This document shows, piece after piece, positions 1 through 11,201 of a stretch of 34,319 nucleotides of DNA; position 1 is the stretch's first letter; every line of letters starts with the position of its first letter. A program made the position numbers and the translations under genes. Origin of the DNA: Silicimonas sp. (GTDB taxonomy: Bacteria > Pseudomonadota > Alphaproteobacteria > Rhodobacterales > Rhodobacteraceae); contig JAJEGW010000200.1 of assembly GCA_022819605.1 (NCBI GenBank), forward strand, positions 1-34,319, given 5' to 3'. The notes under the pieces were generated by a model. The model was not told the origin of the DNA, ran no database searches, and was given only the letters and a program-made list of their open reading frames with translations.

Positions 1-1
1 T

Positions 2-979
2 CAGCGCGCAATCACGTATTTGCGCGTTTCGGTCACTGACCGCTGCGATTTCCGTTGCGTGTATTGCATGTCGGAACACATGACCTTCCTGCCGAAGCGG
101 GATCTGCTGACTCTGGAAGAGCTGGACCGGATGTGCTCGGCGTTCATTCGACTGGGCGTCAAAAAGCTCAGGATCACCGGCGGCGAACCTCTTGTCAGGC
201 GCGATATTCTTACGTTCTTCCGCGCCATGACCAGACACGTGGAGCGGGGCGCCCTCAAGGAACTGACCGTCACGACCAACGGCAGCCAGCTCGCACGGTT
301 TGCGGATGACCTTGTCGATGCCGGAGTGAGGCGAATAAACGTCTCGCTTGACACGCTGGACGAGGAGAAGTTCGCCCGCGTCACTCGCTGGGGTCGCCTG
401 CCCCAGGTGCTGAACGGCATTGATGCGGCGCAGAATGCCGGGCTGCGCGTCAAGATCAATACGGTTGCGCTCAAGGGATTCAATGAAGACGAGCTCTTTC
501 GGCTAGCGGAATGGTGCGCTTCACGTGACATGGACCTGACCTTCATCGAGGTCATGCCCATGGGCGACCTCGGCGGCGAAGACCGCGTTGGCCAGTACTG
601 GAGCCTGAAGGATCTGCGCAGCCGTCTCGAAGAGCACTACACGCTTGTCGACCTGGCCCACCGGACTGGAGGGCCCGCACGATACGTGCGCGTCGAGGAG
701 ACTGGCCAGCAAGTGGGCTTCATCACACCCCTGACGCACAACTTCTGCGAATCGTGCAACCGGGTGCGACTGACGTGCACCGGCGAACTCTACATGTGCC
801 TCGGACAGGAGGACATGGCGGACCTCCGAGCTCCTCTTCGGGCCTCGGAGAGCGACGGGCTGCTGGATGACGCGATTCGGGCAGCCATCGGGCGCAAGCC
901 AAAGGGCCATGACTTCGATTATTCGCGCCAGCGTGCGGACGGACAGGTCAGCCGTCACATGAGCCACACGGGCGGTTGA
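2..979 (+). CDS. moaA: GTP 3',8-cyclase MoaA, 5' end outside the window
   Basis: Radical SAM enzyme that converts GTP to 3',8-cyclo-GTP, the first step of molybdenum cofactor synthesis, working with MoaC. The reading frame is open from base 2, and the codons before the TTG at 20 already match the family ([12 protein letters not shown]), so the true start lies upstream of the window. The SAM cluster motif CDFRCVYC (Cx3Cx2C) lies near the start. TGGEP follows, which is the GGE SAM-binding motif. The second, substrate-side cluster is seen as [10 protein letters not shown] with a third Cys 13 residues after the second. The protein ends in the Gly-Gly tail typical of MoaA. All catalytic elements visible here are intact. 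The next gene is convergent, so moaA is probably the last gene of its transcript. Confidence 0.95.
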   Translation, partial: QRAITYLRVSVTDRCDFRCVYCMSEHMTFLPKRDLLTLEELDRMCSAFIRLGVKKLRITGGEPLVRRDILTFFRAMTRHVERGALKELTVTTNGSQLARFADDLVDAGVRRINVSLDTLDEEKFARVTRWGRLPQVLNGIDAAQNAGLRVKINTVALKGFNEDELFRLAEWCASRDMDLTFIEVMPMGDLGGEDRVGQYWSLKDLRSRLEEHYTLVDLAHRTGGPARYVRVEETGQQVGFITPLTHNFCESCNRVRLTCTGELYMCLGQEDMADLRAPLRASESDGLLDDAIRAAIGRKPKGHDFDYSRQRADGQVSRHMSHTGG

Positions 980-1316
980 GCGACTGAGCTTACCTTTCTT
1001 CCCGATGACAGCCGATCAGGGCCATGCTGCATCTTCGCCGATGCACGCCCGCCAGCAATCGCGTGCACCCAGTGTTCAGCGATGTGGACCGAGATTTTCC
1101 AGGATGGGCATCCGGAGATGGTTGACGGAACTCGAGGCCTCTGCTGCAGCTACATCAAGCCCGCTGACGCGGAGGGCGAAACCCCGCTTGGCAGCCTGAT
1201 CCGGACCGGCCTCGAAGATCTCCGCGAGTTCACGAAATCAAGGGAAGCATGGGGCTGGACCAGAACCGGAGTCTGATGTCCGCATCAAGCCAGCTGCCCC
1301 GTCCGGCCAAGTCACT
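980..1316 (+). other. Intergenic stretch between convergent genes, with a possible small ORF
   Basis: No recognised gene. The moaA reading frame stays open for 98 codons after its stop (980-1276). An ATG at 1082 would give a 64-residue product starting MWTEIFQDGH, but no Shine-Dalgarno is visible before it. The unstarted upstream part of this frame contains several cysteines. In DNA this GC-rich an open frame of this length is expected by chance, so I do not call it a gene. I see no clear terminator for moaA or for the convergent M32 gene. Confidence 0.3.
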
Positions 1317-2789
1317 CTACGTGCAGTAGATCTCGCCGAACTTCGCATCGAGATAATCGAGTAAAGGGGCTTCCGAGGGCGCTTCCCCAATCGCACGCTC
1401 CATAAGTTCGCGGGGCTTCAACAGGCCGCCAAATCGGTGGATGCACTCGCCGAGCCAGAGGCGGGCGGGCTCTGTCGCGCCCTCTGCCAACGCTTCGCCC
1501 AATCCGGACACCTCGCGCTTCATGGCAGCGTGCAGACAGCCCGCATAGACGTTGCCCAGCGTGTAGGTCGGGAAATAGCCCATGAGGCCCTCGGACCAGT
1601 GCACGTCCTGCAGAACGCCATTGGACGGCTTGTCGACGCTGACCCCGAAGTCCGCCTGGAATCTCTCGTTCCATGCTTCGTTGACATCACTGGCCTCGAG
1701 CCGCCCGTTGACCAGGTCGCGCTCCAGGTCAAACCGGAGCAGCACGTGGAGATTGTAATCGACCTCGTCCGCCTCTGTCCGGATGAATCCGGAAGAAAAC
1801 CTGTTGACCGTGGCGAAAAACGATTCCTCGTCCGCGATGCCGAAGTCCCCGAAAATGTCCCGCATTCTCCGGAAGAGCCAGCCGGTGAATTCCCTGCTGC
1901 GGCCGATCTGGTTCTCGTAGATGCGGCTCTGGCTTTCGTGCACGCCCGTTGACACGCCGTCACCGAGCGGCGTCAGGAGATAGGCCCGATCGATTCCCTG
2001 CTCGTAGCAGGCATGGCCGGCTTCGTGGATCGTCGAATAGATGCAATTGAACGGATCCCTCGCATCCGTCCGCGTCGTGATTCGTACGTCAAGGCCGGAT
2101 CCGGAGGAAAATGGATGCACCGCCTTGTCTATGCGGCCGCGCGTCCTGTCATAGCCGAACACCTCTGCAAGCTCGGCCGAAAGCCGGAGCTGGCCTGATT
2201 CGTCAAAATCGTGATCGAGTTCCGGAACCCTTCGCTCCGAGCCCTTGATGCGATTGCGCAAGTTCACGAGGCGCGGGCGCAGCGCGCCGAACATCCCGTC
2301 AAGCTCAACCTCGGTCATCTCTGGTTCGAACCCATCGAGCAGGGCGTCATAGAGATTGCCGCCGTCGGCAAGCGCCGCCGCCTTCTCGCGCACCAGCGCC
2401 ACGACCTCGCCAAGCATCGGCGCGAACAGGCCAAAGTCGTCCGTCCGCCGCGCCTCGGCCCATACGCGCCGCGAAATCGATCCGGTTCGCGCGAGCGCCG
2501 CAGAAAGCGCCTCGGGAACGCGCAGGTTGCGTTCGTAGCTTCGGCGAATCAACTCGACCTGCCGACATTGCACTTCGTCTTCCGGGCGCGCCGCTTCAAG
2601 CCAGTCTCCGATGCGGGATTCGGTGCGCCGACGGTGCAGGACGCCTTCGAGGGCGGCGACTTCCTCCGCTCTCTGCTCGCCTGCACCGGACGGCATGACG
2701 GTTTCCTGGTCCCAGGACAGCCGTCCCATGATCTGACCCAACGCTTCGGTCTCGCGTTGAAACGCCATCAGTTCGTCATATGCACTCAT
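1317..2789 (-). CDS. M32 family zinc metallocarboxypeptidase (Taq type)
   Basis: Removes C-terminal amino acids from peptides, presumably in the cytoplasm. At 490 residues it has the usual family length. The family motifs appear in order: HPF (225-227), DVRITT (234-239), the zinc site HEAGH (255-259) with catalytic Glu256, and HESQSR (284-289) with the third zinc ligand region. There is no signal peptide. Its ATG overlaps the ctaA stop by four bases (ATGA), so the two genes are probably translationally coupled. It is the last gene of the trmJ-ctaA-M32 run. The link to heme A synthesis is positional only, and the natural substrate cannot be read from the sequence. Confidence 0.93.
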   Translation of the reverse strand: MSAYDELMAFQRETEALGQIMGRLSWDQETVMPSGAGEQRAEEVAALEGVLHRRRTESRIGDWLEAARPEDEVQCRQVELIRRSYERNLRVPEALSAALARTGSISRRVWAEARRTDDFGLFAPMLGEVVALVREKAAALADGGNLYDALLDGFEPEMTEVELDGMFGALRPRLVNLRNRIKGSERRVPELDHDFDESGQLRLSAELAEVFGYDRTRGRIDKAVHPFSSGSGLDVRITTRTDARDPFNCIYSTIHEAGHACYEQGIDRAYLLTPLGDGVSTGVHESQSRIYENQIGRSREFTGWLFRRMRDIFGDFGIADEESFFATVNRFSSGFIRTEADEVDYNLHVLLRFDLERDLVNGRLEASDVNEAWNERFQADFGVSVDKPSNGVLQDVHWSEGLMGYFPTYTLGNVYAGCLHAAMKREVSGLGEALAEGATEPARLWLGECIHRFGGLLKPRELMERAIGEAPSEAPLLDYLDAKFGEIYCT

Positions 2790-3931
2790 CCCACATCCCT
2801 CACAGATTGATCGAGCGGATAGCTCGCCAGGAACCGTGCGCGAAGTATCAGGAAGAACAGCAGCACCGCGCCAAGCTGGTGCAGGATCGCCAGTTCAAGC
2901 GGGGCAACGTAGAGCACGGTCACGATCCCAAGCAGCAGCTGAAGGACCAGCATTGCGAGAACCGCCGCGAACGCCCCGCGGGTCGCCCTGTTGCCCGATC
3001 TTCGGGCTCGCAGCCAGAATGCGATGCCAAGGGCCAGCAGCAAATAGCCTGCAATTCTGTGCATGAACTGCACCAGCCCGGCATTCTCCATGAAGTTCCG
3101 CCATGCGGGTTCGAGGTCAAAGGCGGCAGGCGGGAAAAACTGCCCTGCCATGCCCGGCCAGTCATTGAACGTGCGGCCCGCGTCGATTCCCGCCACGAGC
3201 GCCCCGAGCAGTATCTGCAGGAACGCAAGGTGCATCAGACCCGTGGCAGCCGACAAGAGCGGTGCCTCGCGCATCCGCCTCGCTTGCAGGAGTCCGGCCT
3301 CGCTCCGCCCGAGAAGCATCACTTGCCACGCAATGATGCCGAGAATCACGAAGGCCAGGCCGAGATGCAAGGCAAGCCTGTAGGAAGCGACGTCCAGCAC
3401 GTCGCCGGAAAGGCCGGACGAAACCATCCACCACCCTATCGCGCCCTGAACGCCGCCAAGAACACCGGGCAGCAGCAATCGTCCTGTCCAGCCGGCAGGA
3501 ATGCGGCGCGCAGCAATAAAGAACAGGAATCCGACGGCCCAGACGAGGCCCGTGACGCGACCAAGCTGCCGATGCCCCCACTCCCACCAGTAAATGGTCC
3601 TGAATTCGGCAAGGGTCATGCCTTCGTTCTGAAGCTGGTACTCGGGAAGCTGCCGGTATTTTTCGAATTCGGCCTCCCAAGCTTCGGCGCTCATGGGAGG
3701 AAGGGCACCGGAAATCGGCTGCCATTCCGTGATCGAAAGCCCGCTGTCGGTCAGCCGCGTCAGCCCGCCCACGACGATGATCAACACAACCAGAACGCCA
3801 AGCGCTGACAGCCAGATGCGAATGGCGCGCCTGGCTCCCTTCCTGGCGCCGTCTATGACGCCGCCTGCGGGCGCGGCAGCCCGTTTCGTGCCTTCGTCGA
3901 CTTCCTCGAAAATGCTGCGTTTCCTGCTCAT
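2786..3931 (-). CDS. ctaA: Heme A synthase CtaA/Cox15
   Basis: Integral membrane enzyme that oxidises the C8 methyl of heme O to the formyl group of heme A for aa3-type cytochrome oxidase. The ATG at 3931 is preceded by AGAGGATTGAG. The frame stays open upstream, but that extension lies antisense or out of frame over the next gene and has no family similarity. The 381-residue product has about eight hydrophobic segments. The conserved entry motif GGLTRLTDSGLSITEW is followed by WGHRQLGR, LALHLGLAF, FMHRIAGY and LHQLGA, whose histidines match the heme ligands of the family. A cytoplasmic N-terminus of about 35 residues is rich in charge. It lies between trmJ (53 bp gap) and the M32 gene (4 bp overlap). 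Confidence 0.95.
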   Translation of the reverse strand: MSRKRSIFEEVDEGTKRAAAPAGGVIDGARKGARRAIRIWLSALGVLVVLIIVVGGLTRLTDSGLSITEWQPISGALPPMSAEAWEAEFEKYRQLPEYQLQNEGMTLAEFRTIYWWEWGHRQLGRVTGLVWAVGFLFFIAARRIPAGWTGRLLLPGVLGGVQGAIGWWMVSSGLSGDVLDVASYRLALHLGLAFVILGIIAWQVMLLGRSEAGLLQARRMREAPLLSAATGLMHLAFLQILLGALVAGIDAGRTFNDWPGMAGQFFPPAAFDLEPAWRNFMENAGLVQFMHRIAGYLLLALGIAFWLRARRSGNRATRGAFAAVLAMLVLQLLLGIVTVLYVAPLELAILHQLGAVLLFFLILRARFLASYPLDQSVRDVG

Positions 3932-3984
3932 CTCAATCCTCTTGCCTCGCGCGATATGTAAATCGGCACCCCCAACCCGTCCAG

Positions 3985-4719
3985 TCAGTCGCCGCGCTCC
4001 TTCCAGCGAACCATCTGGCGCAGGATTCCGTGAAGTACCTGGACGTCGGCCGACGTGAGCGGCATGCGCGACCAGAGATTCCGGAGCACCTGCTTCATCC
4101 CTGTGGCCTTCTCGGGAGGGAAGAAGAAACCGGCATCCTGGAGACAGTCCTCGTAATGGGATGCCAGATGTTCTACTTCCGCATGCGAGGCTGGCAAGGG
4201 ATCCGAGGAATCGCGCTCCCGGTGCGGAACGCTGCATGCTGCTCGATGCCATTCGTATGCAGTCAGAAGCACGCATTGCGCAAGGTTGAGGGAAGGGAAC
4301 TCCGGGTTCACTGGAACCGAAACGATCGCGTTTGCCCGCGCGACATCGTCGTTCTGGAGGCCGGCGCGCTCCGGTCCGAACAGCACGGCCACGTCCTGCC
4401 CTCCTGCGATCCTGGCCGCCGCATCCTGCATCGCGACCTGCGGCGTAAGGACATCTTTCTTGAGTTCCCGGCTGCGCGCAGTGGTCGCATACACGAATGT
4501 CGAGGCGGCGACCGCTTCGGAAACTGACCCGACCAGCCTCGCGTCGTCGAGAAGCCGGCCAGCACCGGTTGCCATGGCAATCGCCCTGGGGTTCGGCCAG
4601 CCGTCCCTCGGCGCGACGACCACCATGCGTTCCAGACCGAAATTCCACATCGCGCGCGCAGCGGCACCGATGTTCTCGCCCATCTGGGGCTCTACAAGGA
4701 CAAAGCGGGGTTGGTTCAC
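3985..4719 (-). CDS. trmJ: SpoU/TrmH-family RNA 2'-O-methyltransferase, TrmJ type
   Basis: SAM-dependent 2'-O-methylation of RNA by a SPOUT trefoil-knot enzyme. TrmJ modifies residue 32 of tRNAs; the exact target here is inferred from family. Motif 1 is NIGAAARAMWNFG (17-28), motif 2 VLFGPERAGL (112-121) and motif 3 VPVNPEFPSLNLAQ (135-148). A C-terminal helical extension of about 80 residues fits TrmJ rather than TrmL. The start chosen is GTG at 4719, because homology begins at once (NQPRFVLVEPQMGENIG). The longer frame up to 5094 would run through intergenic DNA and into the ThiE-like gene on the other strand. A TTGTGC/TATTTG promoter ends seven bases before the GTG, so the message may be leaderless. 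It is the first gene of the run with ctaA and the M32 peptidase. Confidence 0.88.
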   Translation of the reverse strand: MNQPRFVLVEPQMGENIGAAARAMWNFGLERMVVVAPRDGWPNPRAIAMATGAGRLLDDARLVGSVSEAVAASTFVYATTARSRELKKDVLTPQVAMQDAAARIAGGQDVAVLFGPERAGLQNDDVARANAIVSVPVNPEFPSLNLAQCVLLTAYEWHRAACSVPHRERDSSDPLPASHAEVEHLASHYEDCLQDAGFFFPPEKATGMKQVLRNLWSRMPLTSADVQVLHGILRQMVRWKERGD

Positions 4720-4726
4720 GATTGCG

Positions 4727-4755
4727 CAAATAGGACGCCTCTGACGCAGGCACAA
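4727..4755 (-). promoter_or_regulatory. Putative promoter of trmJ-ctaA-M32
   Basis: On the minus strand, TTGTGC (4755-4750), a 17-base spacer and TATTTG (4732-4727) resemble a sigma70-type promoter. The expected start point, about seven bases downstream, falls at or next to the GTG of trmJ. It is recognised by eye only. Confidence 0.35.
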
Positions 4756-4851
4756 GCCGACAGCAAAGACCAGTTGCAGCTTGACGGGTGTTGCGGCGCG
4801 CGCGCAAAGCAGGCTTGGGCCTTGACACGGCACGAGAGAGGGTCGCCCGCC

Positions 4852-4880
4852 TTCCCACGCAGGCGGCAAGCGGCTATAGG
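4852..4880 (+). promoter_or_regulatory. Putative promoter of the ThiE-like gene
   Basis: TTCCCA (4852-4857), a 17-base spacer and TATAGG (4875-4880) lie 28 bases before the ATG at 4909. Both hexamers are imperfect, so this is a weak call. No TPP riboswitch is visible between 4720 and 4908. Confidence 0.3.
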
Positions 4881-4908
4881 CTCGTGCGCGAACCCCTGGA
4901 GACGCCGG

Positions 4909-5529
4909 ATGGCCGGATCGGACAAGCCGCAGATTTACTTGTTGACTCCGCCGGAGTTTGATCTCCCGTCGTTTCGGGACCAGCTGGCCGCCATCATGGA
5001 CGCGCATGAGGTCGCCTGTCTGCGGCTCTCCATGGCGACGCGGGACGAAATCCGGCTGTCGCGCGCAGCCGACGCATTGCGAGAGGCGGCACATGCGCGC
5101 GACGTGGCCATAGTCATCGAATCACATCTTGCCCTCGCCCGAGATCTTGGGCTTGACGGCATCCATCTCGTCGACGGGGCACGATCAGTCAGGAAGGCAC
5201 GCAGTGCGCTGGGCAAGGACGCCATCGTCGGAACCTACTGCCACGCCTCTCGTCATGACGGAATGAATGCAGCCGAGGCCGGCGCCAACTACGTGGCCTT
5301 CGGGCCCGTCGGCGCGTCGGCGCTTGGTGACGGCACGTTGGCAGAACGCGATCTCTTTGCCTGGTGGTCCGAGATGATCGAGCTGCCTGTCGTGGCGGAA
5401 GGCAATCTCGACACCGGCCTTGCTGCAAGCCTCGCCCCGGCCACCGACTTCTTCGGCATCGGAGAGGAAATCTGGCGGCAGGAAGATCCTGCCAAGGCCC
5501 TAGCCGGATTCGTCCGCGCCCTCGGCTGA
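4909..5529 (+). CDS. ThiE/TenI-like thiamine phosphate synthase homologue, atypical active site
   Basis: TIM-barrel protein of the thiamine phosphate synthase superfamily, 206 residues, ATG at 4909 with GGAG upstream. The fold is recognised by the run DGIHLVDG (83-90), IVGTYCHAS (106-114), AGANYVAFGP (124-133) and PVVAEGNLD (160-168). Several residues that define active ThiE are absent. The Gln of GxHLGQ is replaced, the N-D pair before the helix is ES (71-72), the Thr/Lys diphosphate loop after GP is missing, and IGGI is EGNL. It may therefore be a TenI-type or repurposed paralogue rather than a true thiamine enzyme. No other thiamine gene is adjacent. Its last 30 bases overlap the 3' end of olsA on the opposite strand. 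Confidence 0.75.
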   Translation: MAGSDKPQIYLLTPPEFDLPSFRDQLAAIMDAHEVACLRLSMATRDEIRLSRAADALREAAHARDVAIVIESHLALARDLGLDGIHLVDGARSVRKARSALGKDAIVGTYCHASRHDGMNAAEAGANYVAFGPVGASALGDGTLAERDLFAWWSEMIELPVVAEGNLDTGLAASLAPATDFFGIGEEIWRQEDPAKALAGFVRALG

Positions 5530-6348
5530 TCCCTGGGGATGCGCCGAGCGCACCCGCGCTTCAGCCTTTGCCGCGAGCGCCTTTCGTTCCGCGAAGTCCG
5601 CGACACGCAGCGGCTCGTGCCACGTCACCTCGACCCTTCCATGGCGACGTGTCCCGAGCGTCTTCACGACATGAGAGCCGAATTCCATGTTGCCCCACCA
5701 TCCGTAATAGCGCGGGTCGGCACCTTCCGGTGCGTGATAGACGACGGTGACTGGCTGGACCCAGAGTTCCGGCAGGCGATTCGAGAAGAGAGCGGCGAAG
5801 AGCGTCGACTTGAACGGCAGGACGCGCCGGCCATCGCTGGACGTGCCCTCCGGAAAGAACAGGATCCGGTGCCCGGCCGCGAGGCGCTCTTCGAATGCCG
5901 ACTTCTGGTTCCCGGCCTCCCGCCTCTCCCGCTGGACGAAGACGGTTCCCGTGCCGCGCGCCAGCCATCCGATTCCGGGCCAGCTGGCCACTTCGGCCTT
6001 TGAGACAAAATAGAGCGGTCCCGCCGCATTGAGCGTGAAGATGTCCAGCCACGAACTGTGATTCGACACGATCACGCCCGGTCGGTTCACCGGTGAACCG
6101 TTGATCTCCAGGCGCATCCCGAGAACGCGAAACGCGTTGCGGCAGACGAAGACGACAATCTGCGGCGTCCAGGGCCGACGACTGCCAAAGAACGGACGCT
6201 CGAACAGCCTGACCAGCAGCAGGATTCCGAAACAGCCGAATACCAGCCCACCCAGAGCTACCCCTCTGAAAGCGACGAGGATCCAGCCAAGAAGGCCGGG
6301 CCTGAACACTTCAGGTGCCTCCTCGGAACGCCAGGTCGGGCTGTTCAT
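5500..6348 (-). CDS. olsA: Lyso-ornithine lipid O-acyltransferase OlsA (PlsC family)
   Basis: 1-acyl-glycerol-3-phosphate acyltransferase-family membrane enzyme. Beside olsB it is expected to add the second, ester-linked acyl chain to lyso-ornithine lipid. Of the 282 residues, hydrophobic segments lie at about 19-47 and 62-78. The catalytic motif NHSSWLD (96-102, HX4D) and the substrate motif FPEGTS (165-170) are intact. The ATG at 6348 overlaps the olsB stop as ATGA, which supports coupling and this start. The enzyme could also act on lyso-phosphatidic acid, since this family includes PlsC; the olsB partner is the main reason for the OlsA call. The 3' end overlaps the convergent ThiE-like gene by 30 bp. 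Confidence 0.88.
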   Translation of the reverse strand: MNSPTWRSEEAPEVFRPGLLGWILVAFRGVALGGLVFGCFGILLLVRLFERPFFGSRRPWTPQIVVFVCRNAFRVLGMRLEINGSPVNRPGVIVSNHSSWLDIFTLNAAGPLYFVSKAEVASWPGIGWLARGTGTVFVQRERREAGNQKSAFEERLAAGHRILFFPEGTSSDGRRVLPFKSTLFAALFSNRLPELWVQPVTVVYHAPEGADPRYYGWWGNMEFGSHVVKTLGTRRHGRVEVTWHEPLRVADFAERKALAAKAEARVRSAHPQGSAEGADESG

Positions 6349-7175
6349 GCTCCGGAGCCCTTCGAGTAGCGGATGCGCGCAGCAGGTTTCATCAGTTCGA
6401 TATCGATCACCAGGCATATGTCTGTCGTGTTGAACTTGTGATCCACGAAGGCGCCGTCCCCGACGAATCCGCCGAGCTTCAGGTAGGACTTGATCAATGC
6501 CGGCGTGGCTCGCATTGCGGCAACCCTGTCGATCTCTTCCGGTGCGAGCAAGTCCATTGGCTGGTAGACGTCCTCCCACGCACGCACCCTGAGTTCGGGC
6601 GGCGCCAGGTGCGAGTGGTGCAGGTGCGACAATGGTACGGCAAGCGCGTCGATGTCGGTGCCATGGAGACTCGCGACGCCGAAGAGAATCTCAATGTCCC
6701 GTTCGCGCACATAATCCGCAAGGCCAGTCCAAAGGAGGTGCAGCGCAATGCCGCCCCGGTACCCTTGGCGCACGCATGAGCGGCCAAGCTCAAGAAGCTT
6801 CCTGCCGCTTTCGACGAGCAGGGAGACGTCGTACTCGTCCTCGGAATAGAACCTGTCCCGAAGGCCTCCCGGCAGCAGGCGGTAGACCCCCACCACGTGA
6901 TCGAGGGCCGCGCGGTCCCGGTTGCCGTCCACCAGGATCAGGTGATCGAAATCCGGATCGAAATGGTCCCTCTCGAACCGGCCTTCATGATCGACCATGT
7001 CGCCGTCACCGCCCAGTTCCTCGACGAACACTTCGTAGCGCAGGCGCTCGGCCGCCAGACGATCTTCTTCCGTCGTGGCAAGGCGCAGCGTCAGATGTGC
7101 CGCTTCAAGTTCCATGGACAGATGGGCGTTTCGCGCTGCCGGTTGTCCGCGTCGAAAGAAGCTGCGGAAGCGCAC
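6345..7175 (-). CDS. olsB: L-ornithine N(alpha)-acyltransferase OlsB (GNAT-like)
   Basis: Transfers a 3-hydroxyacyl chain from acyl-ACP to the alpha-amino group of ornithine, the first step of ornithine-lipid synthesis. The family pattern is clear: RLRYEVFVEELG (45-55), DHFDPDFDHLILVD (70-83), LELGRSCVRQGYRGG (128-142) and a downstream region ending in YLKLGG and FNTTDICLV. The start at 7175 is a GTG without a strong ribosome site. An ATG at 7115 (residue 21) is an alternative and would still keep the whole conserved domain. It is followed by olsA with an ATGA overlap. Ornithine lipids are phosphorus-free membrane lipids, so phosphate-responsive control is possible, but I see no Pho box. Confidence 0.9.
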   Translation of the reverse strand: MRFRSFFRRGQPAARNAHLSMELEAAHLTLRLATTEEDRLAAERLRYEVFVEELGGDGDMVDHEGRFERDHFDPDFDHLILVDGNRDRAALDHVVGVYRLLPGGLRDRFYSEDEYDVSLLVESGRKLLELGRSCVRQGYRGGIALHLLWTGLADYVRERDIEILFGVASLHGTDIDALAVPLSHLHHSHLAPPELRVRAWEDVYQPMDLLAPEEIDRVAAMRATPALIKSYLKLGGFVGDGAFVDHKFNTTDICLVIDIELMKPAARIRYSKGSGA

Positions 7176-7238
7176 AAGGCCGGGCCGGCACCACTGAACA
7201 ACCGAGCGCCGGAAAGTCCGTGGAGACAGTTCCTGCCA

Positions 7239-7424
7239 TCATTCGGAGTGAAAAACCGGGATCAGCTCGACCCGGCTGCTGTCGATGACGACCTTTCCCT
7301 CTTCTGGGAAATTCACGGTGACGCGTCCGTTGATGCTGGACTGCACCTGGCCGGTCCCCCAATCCGGGCGCTGGGGGTGCCGGACGAGATTGCCGGGGGT
7401 CAGCAGGAACGAAACGTCTGTCAT
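7239..7424 (-). CDS. DUF3553 small protein
   Basis: A 61-residue protein starting MTDVSFLLTPGNLV. It contains the compact DUF3553 pattern: PGNLVRHPQRPDWGTGQVQS, then RVTVNFPEEGKV and a final hydrophobic strand. The fold is probably a small beta barrel of the kind found as an accessory domain in some helicases and transcription factors. Its own function is unknown. The frame is open upstream, with another possible ATG at 7457, but similarity begins at the chosen Met. No strong ribosome site is visible. It sits between proA and olsB on the same strand, a position I recall for this family in related alphaproteobacteria. Confidence 0.8.
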   Translation of the reverse strand: MTDVSFLLTPGNLVRHPQRPDWGTGQVQSSINGRVTVNFPEEGKVVIDSSRVELIPVFHSE

Positions 7425-7698
7425 GGCACTTTGAACTTTCGGCGTGCGCAGCCCTTCCATGTCAGGCCGGGACGATACCACATTCCTTTGCGCGCACAAG
7501 AATCGCCTGGGACTGGATATGCGCTCGCCTTGGCTGCACCTGCGCGCAAGCTTCGGGCCGCTTTGACTTCGCTGCTCGCCCGCAATCCCCGGACTGTTTC
7601 AGCCTTGATCATCACGGACGATTGCCTGGCAGGACGCGACCGGCATTGCCGACTCCATCCGGTTGCCCGGCATCGCGCTGACACGCGAGGCATGGAGG

Positions 7699-8964
7699 TC
7701 AGCTCCTGACTGCACCCTCTGCAGTCACCAGGTACTTGAAGCTGGTAAGCTGGACGGCACCGACAGGACCGCGCGCGTGGAGCTTGCCGGTGGCAATTCC
7801 GATCTCTGCACCCATTCCGAACTCGCCTCCGTCCGCAAACTGGGTTGACGCGTTCTGCATGAGAATCGCGCTGTCGAGATTTCGGAAGAATTTCTCCGTT
7901 GCACCGTCATCCGCAGTGATGATGCAATCCGTGTGCGAAGAGCCATGGGTGCGGATGTGCTCAATGGCGAGGTCAATCGACTCAACGACCTTCGCGGCCA
8001 TCTTCATGTCCAAGTACTCGCGGCCCCAGTCCTCCGCGGTTGCAGGCACGACGCCTTCAACGGCTTGCGCAGCCTCGTCTCCCCTGACTTCCACTCCGGC
8101 TTCCAGCAATGCCTTGATGACGGGCTGACCGATCTCCTTGAGTGCATTCCTGTGAATCAAGAGGCATTCGGCCGCGCCGCAGATGCCGGTACGCCGGGTC
8201 TTGGCATTCAGCACCACGCGAAGAGCGGTTTCCTTGTCGGCGGCCGCATCGAGATAGACATGCACGATCCCTTCGAGGTGGGCAAAAACCGGAACCCGGG
8301 CTTCCTGCTGCACGACGCTTACGAGGCCCTTGCCCCCTCTCGGCACGATGACATCGACATGATCCGTCATGCGCAGCAGTTCGGACACGGCGGCGCGGTC
8401 GCGGGTCGGAACACGCTGCACTGCATCCCGGGGCAGGCCTGCGGCATCTAGGCCGTCCAAAAGGCATGCGTGAATGGCGCTTGCTGAGTGGAAGCTCTCG
8501 GAGCCGCTCCGCAGAATCACTGCATTTCCGGACTTCAGGCAAAGCGAGGCCGCGTCCGACGTGACGTTGGGCCTGCTCTCGTAAATGACGCCGACAACAC
8601 CGAGCGGCGTTCGGACGCGCCTGACATGCAGCCCGCTCGGCCTGTCCCATTCGTCCATGACCTCGCCCACCGGATCGGGCTGGGCAGCCACGTCCTGCAG
8701 GCTGTCGCAGATTCCCTGGATACGGCCCTCGTCCAGCAGAAGCCGATCCATCATGGCAGCAGAAAGACTCTTCTCGCGACCGTAGGAGATGTCTTCCGCA
8801 TTTGCGGCGAAAATCTCCTCACGACGCTTCCAGATGGCATCGGCAGCACCTTCGATGGCGGTCCGCTTTGCCTCGGACGACGCAACGGCAAGTTCCATGG
8901 CGGCAACCCGGGCACGTCGGCCAATGTCCGTCATGACCTCCTGGACATCCGTTAGGTCTTTCAT
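7699..8964 (-). CDS. proA: Gamma-glutamyl phosphate reductase ProA
   Basis: NADPH-dependent reduction of gamma-glutamyl phosphate to glutamate semialdehyde, the second step of proline synthesis. The 421 residues match the family length. [17 protein letters not shown] (119-135) and the catalytic-Cys region [13 protein letters not shown] (257-269, Cys262) are present, and VPTRDR is at 185-190. The start is ATG at 8964, six bases after AGGAG; an adjacent in-frame GTG at 8967 is too close to that site. It lies 63 bp after proB on the same strand, so the two form the classic proBA pair. A 274 bp stretch after the stop, before the DUF3553 gene, has no recognisable gene or terminator. Confidence 0.96.
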   Translation of the reverse strand: MKDLTDVQEVMTDIGRRARVAAMELAVASSEAKRTAIEGAADAIWKRREEIFAANAEDISYGREKSLSAAMMDRLLLDEGRIQGICDSLQDVAAQPDPVGEVMDEWDRPSGLHVRRVRTPLGVVGVIYESRPNVTSDAASLCLKSGNAVILRSGSESFHSASAIHACLLDGLDAAGLPRDAVQRVPTRDRAAVSELLRMTDHVDVIVPRGGKGLVSVVQQEARVPVFAHLEGIVHVYLDAAADKETALRVVLNAKTRRTGICGAAECLLIHRNALKEIGQPVIKALLEAGVEVRGDEAAQAVEGVVPATAEDWGREYLDMKMAAKVVESIDLAIEHIRTHGSSHTDCIITADDGATEKFFRNLDSAILMQNASTQFADGGEFGMGAEIGIATGKLHARGPVGAVQLTSFKYLVTAEGAVRS

Positions 8965-9027
8965 CACTCGCTCCTTTCCGGCATCGGCAATCGATACACG
9001 TCCCCGATGCAGTTGTCCAATCAGCGC

Positions 9028-11201
<2,174 letters not shown>

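Noticed and set aside
1082..1276. 64-codon plus-strand ORF after moaA
   Set aside because: No ribosome site and no recognisable family; kept only as a note in the intergenic entry.
3932..4858. Upstream extension of the ctaA frame on the minus strand
   Set aside because: It overlaps trmJ in another frame, has no similarity, and ctaA has a proper ribosome site at 3931.
4720..4908. TPP riboswitch ahead of the ThiE-like gene
   Set aside because: The conserved CTGAGA and related thi-box elements are absent.
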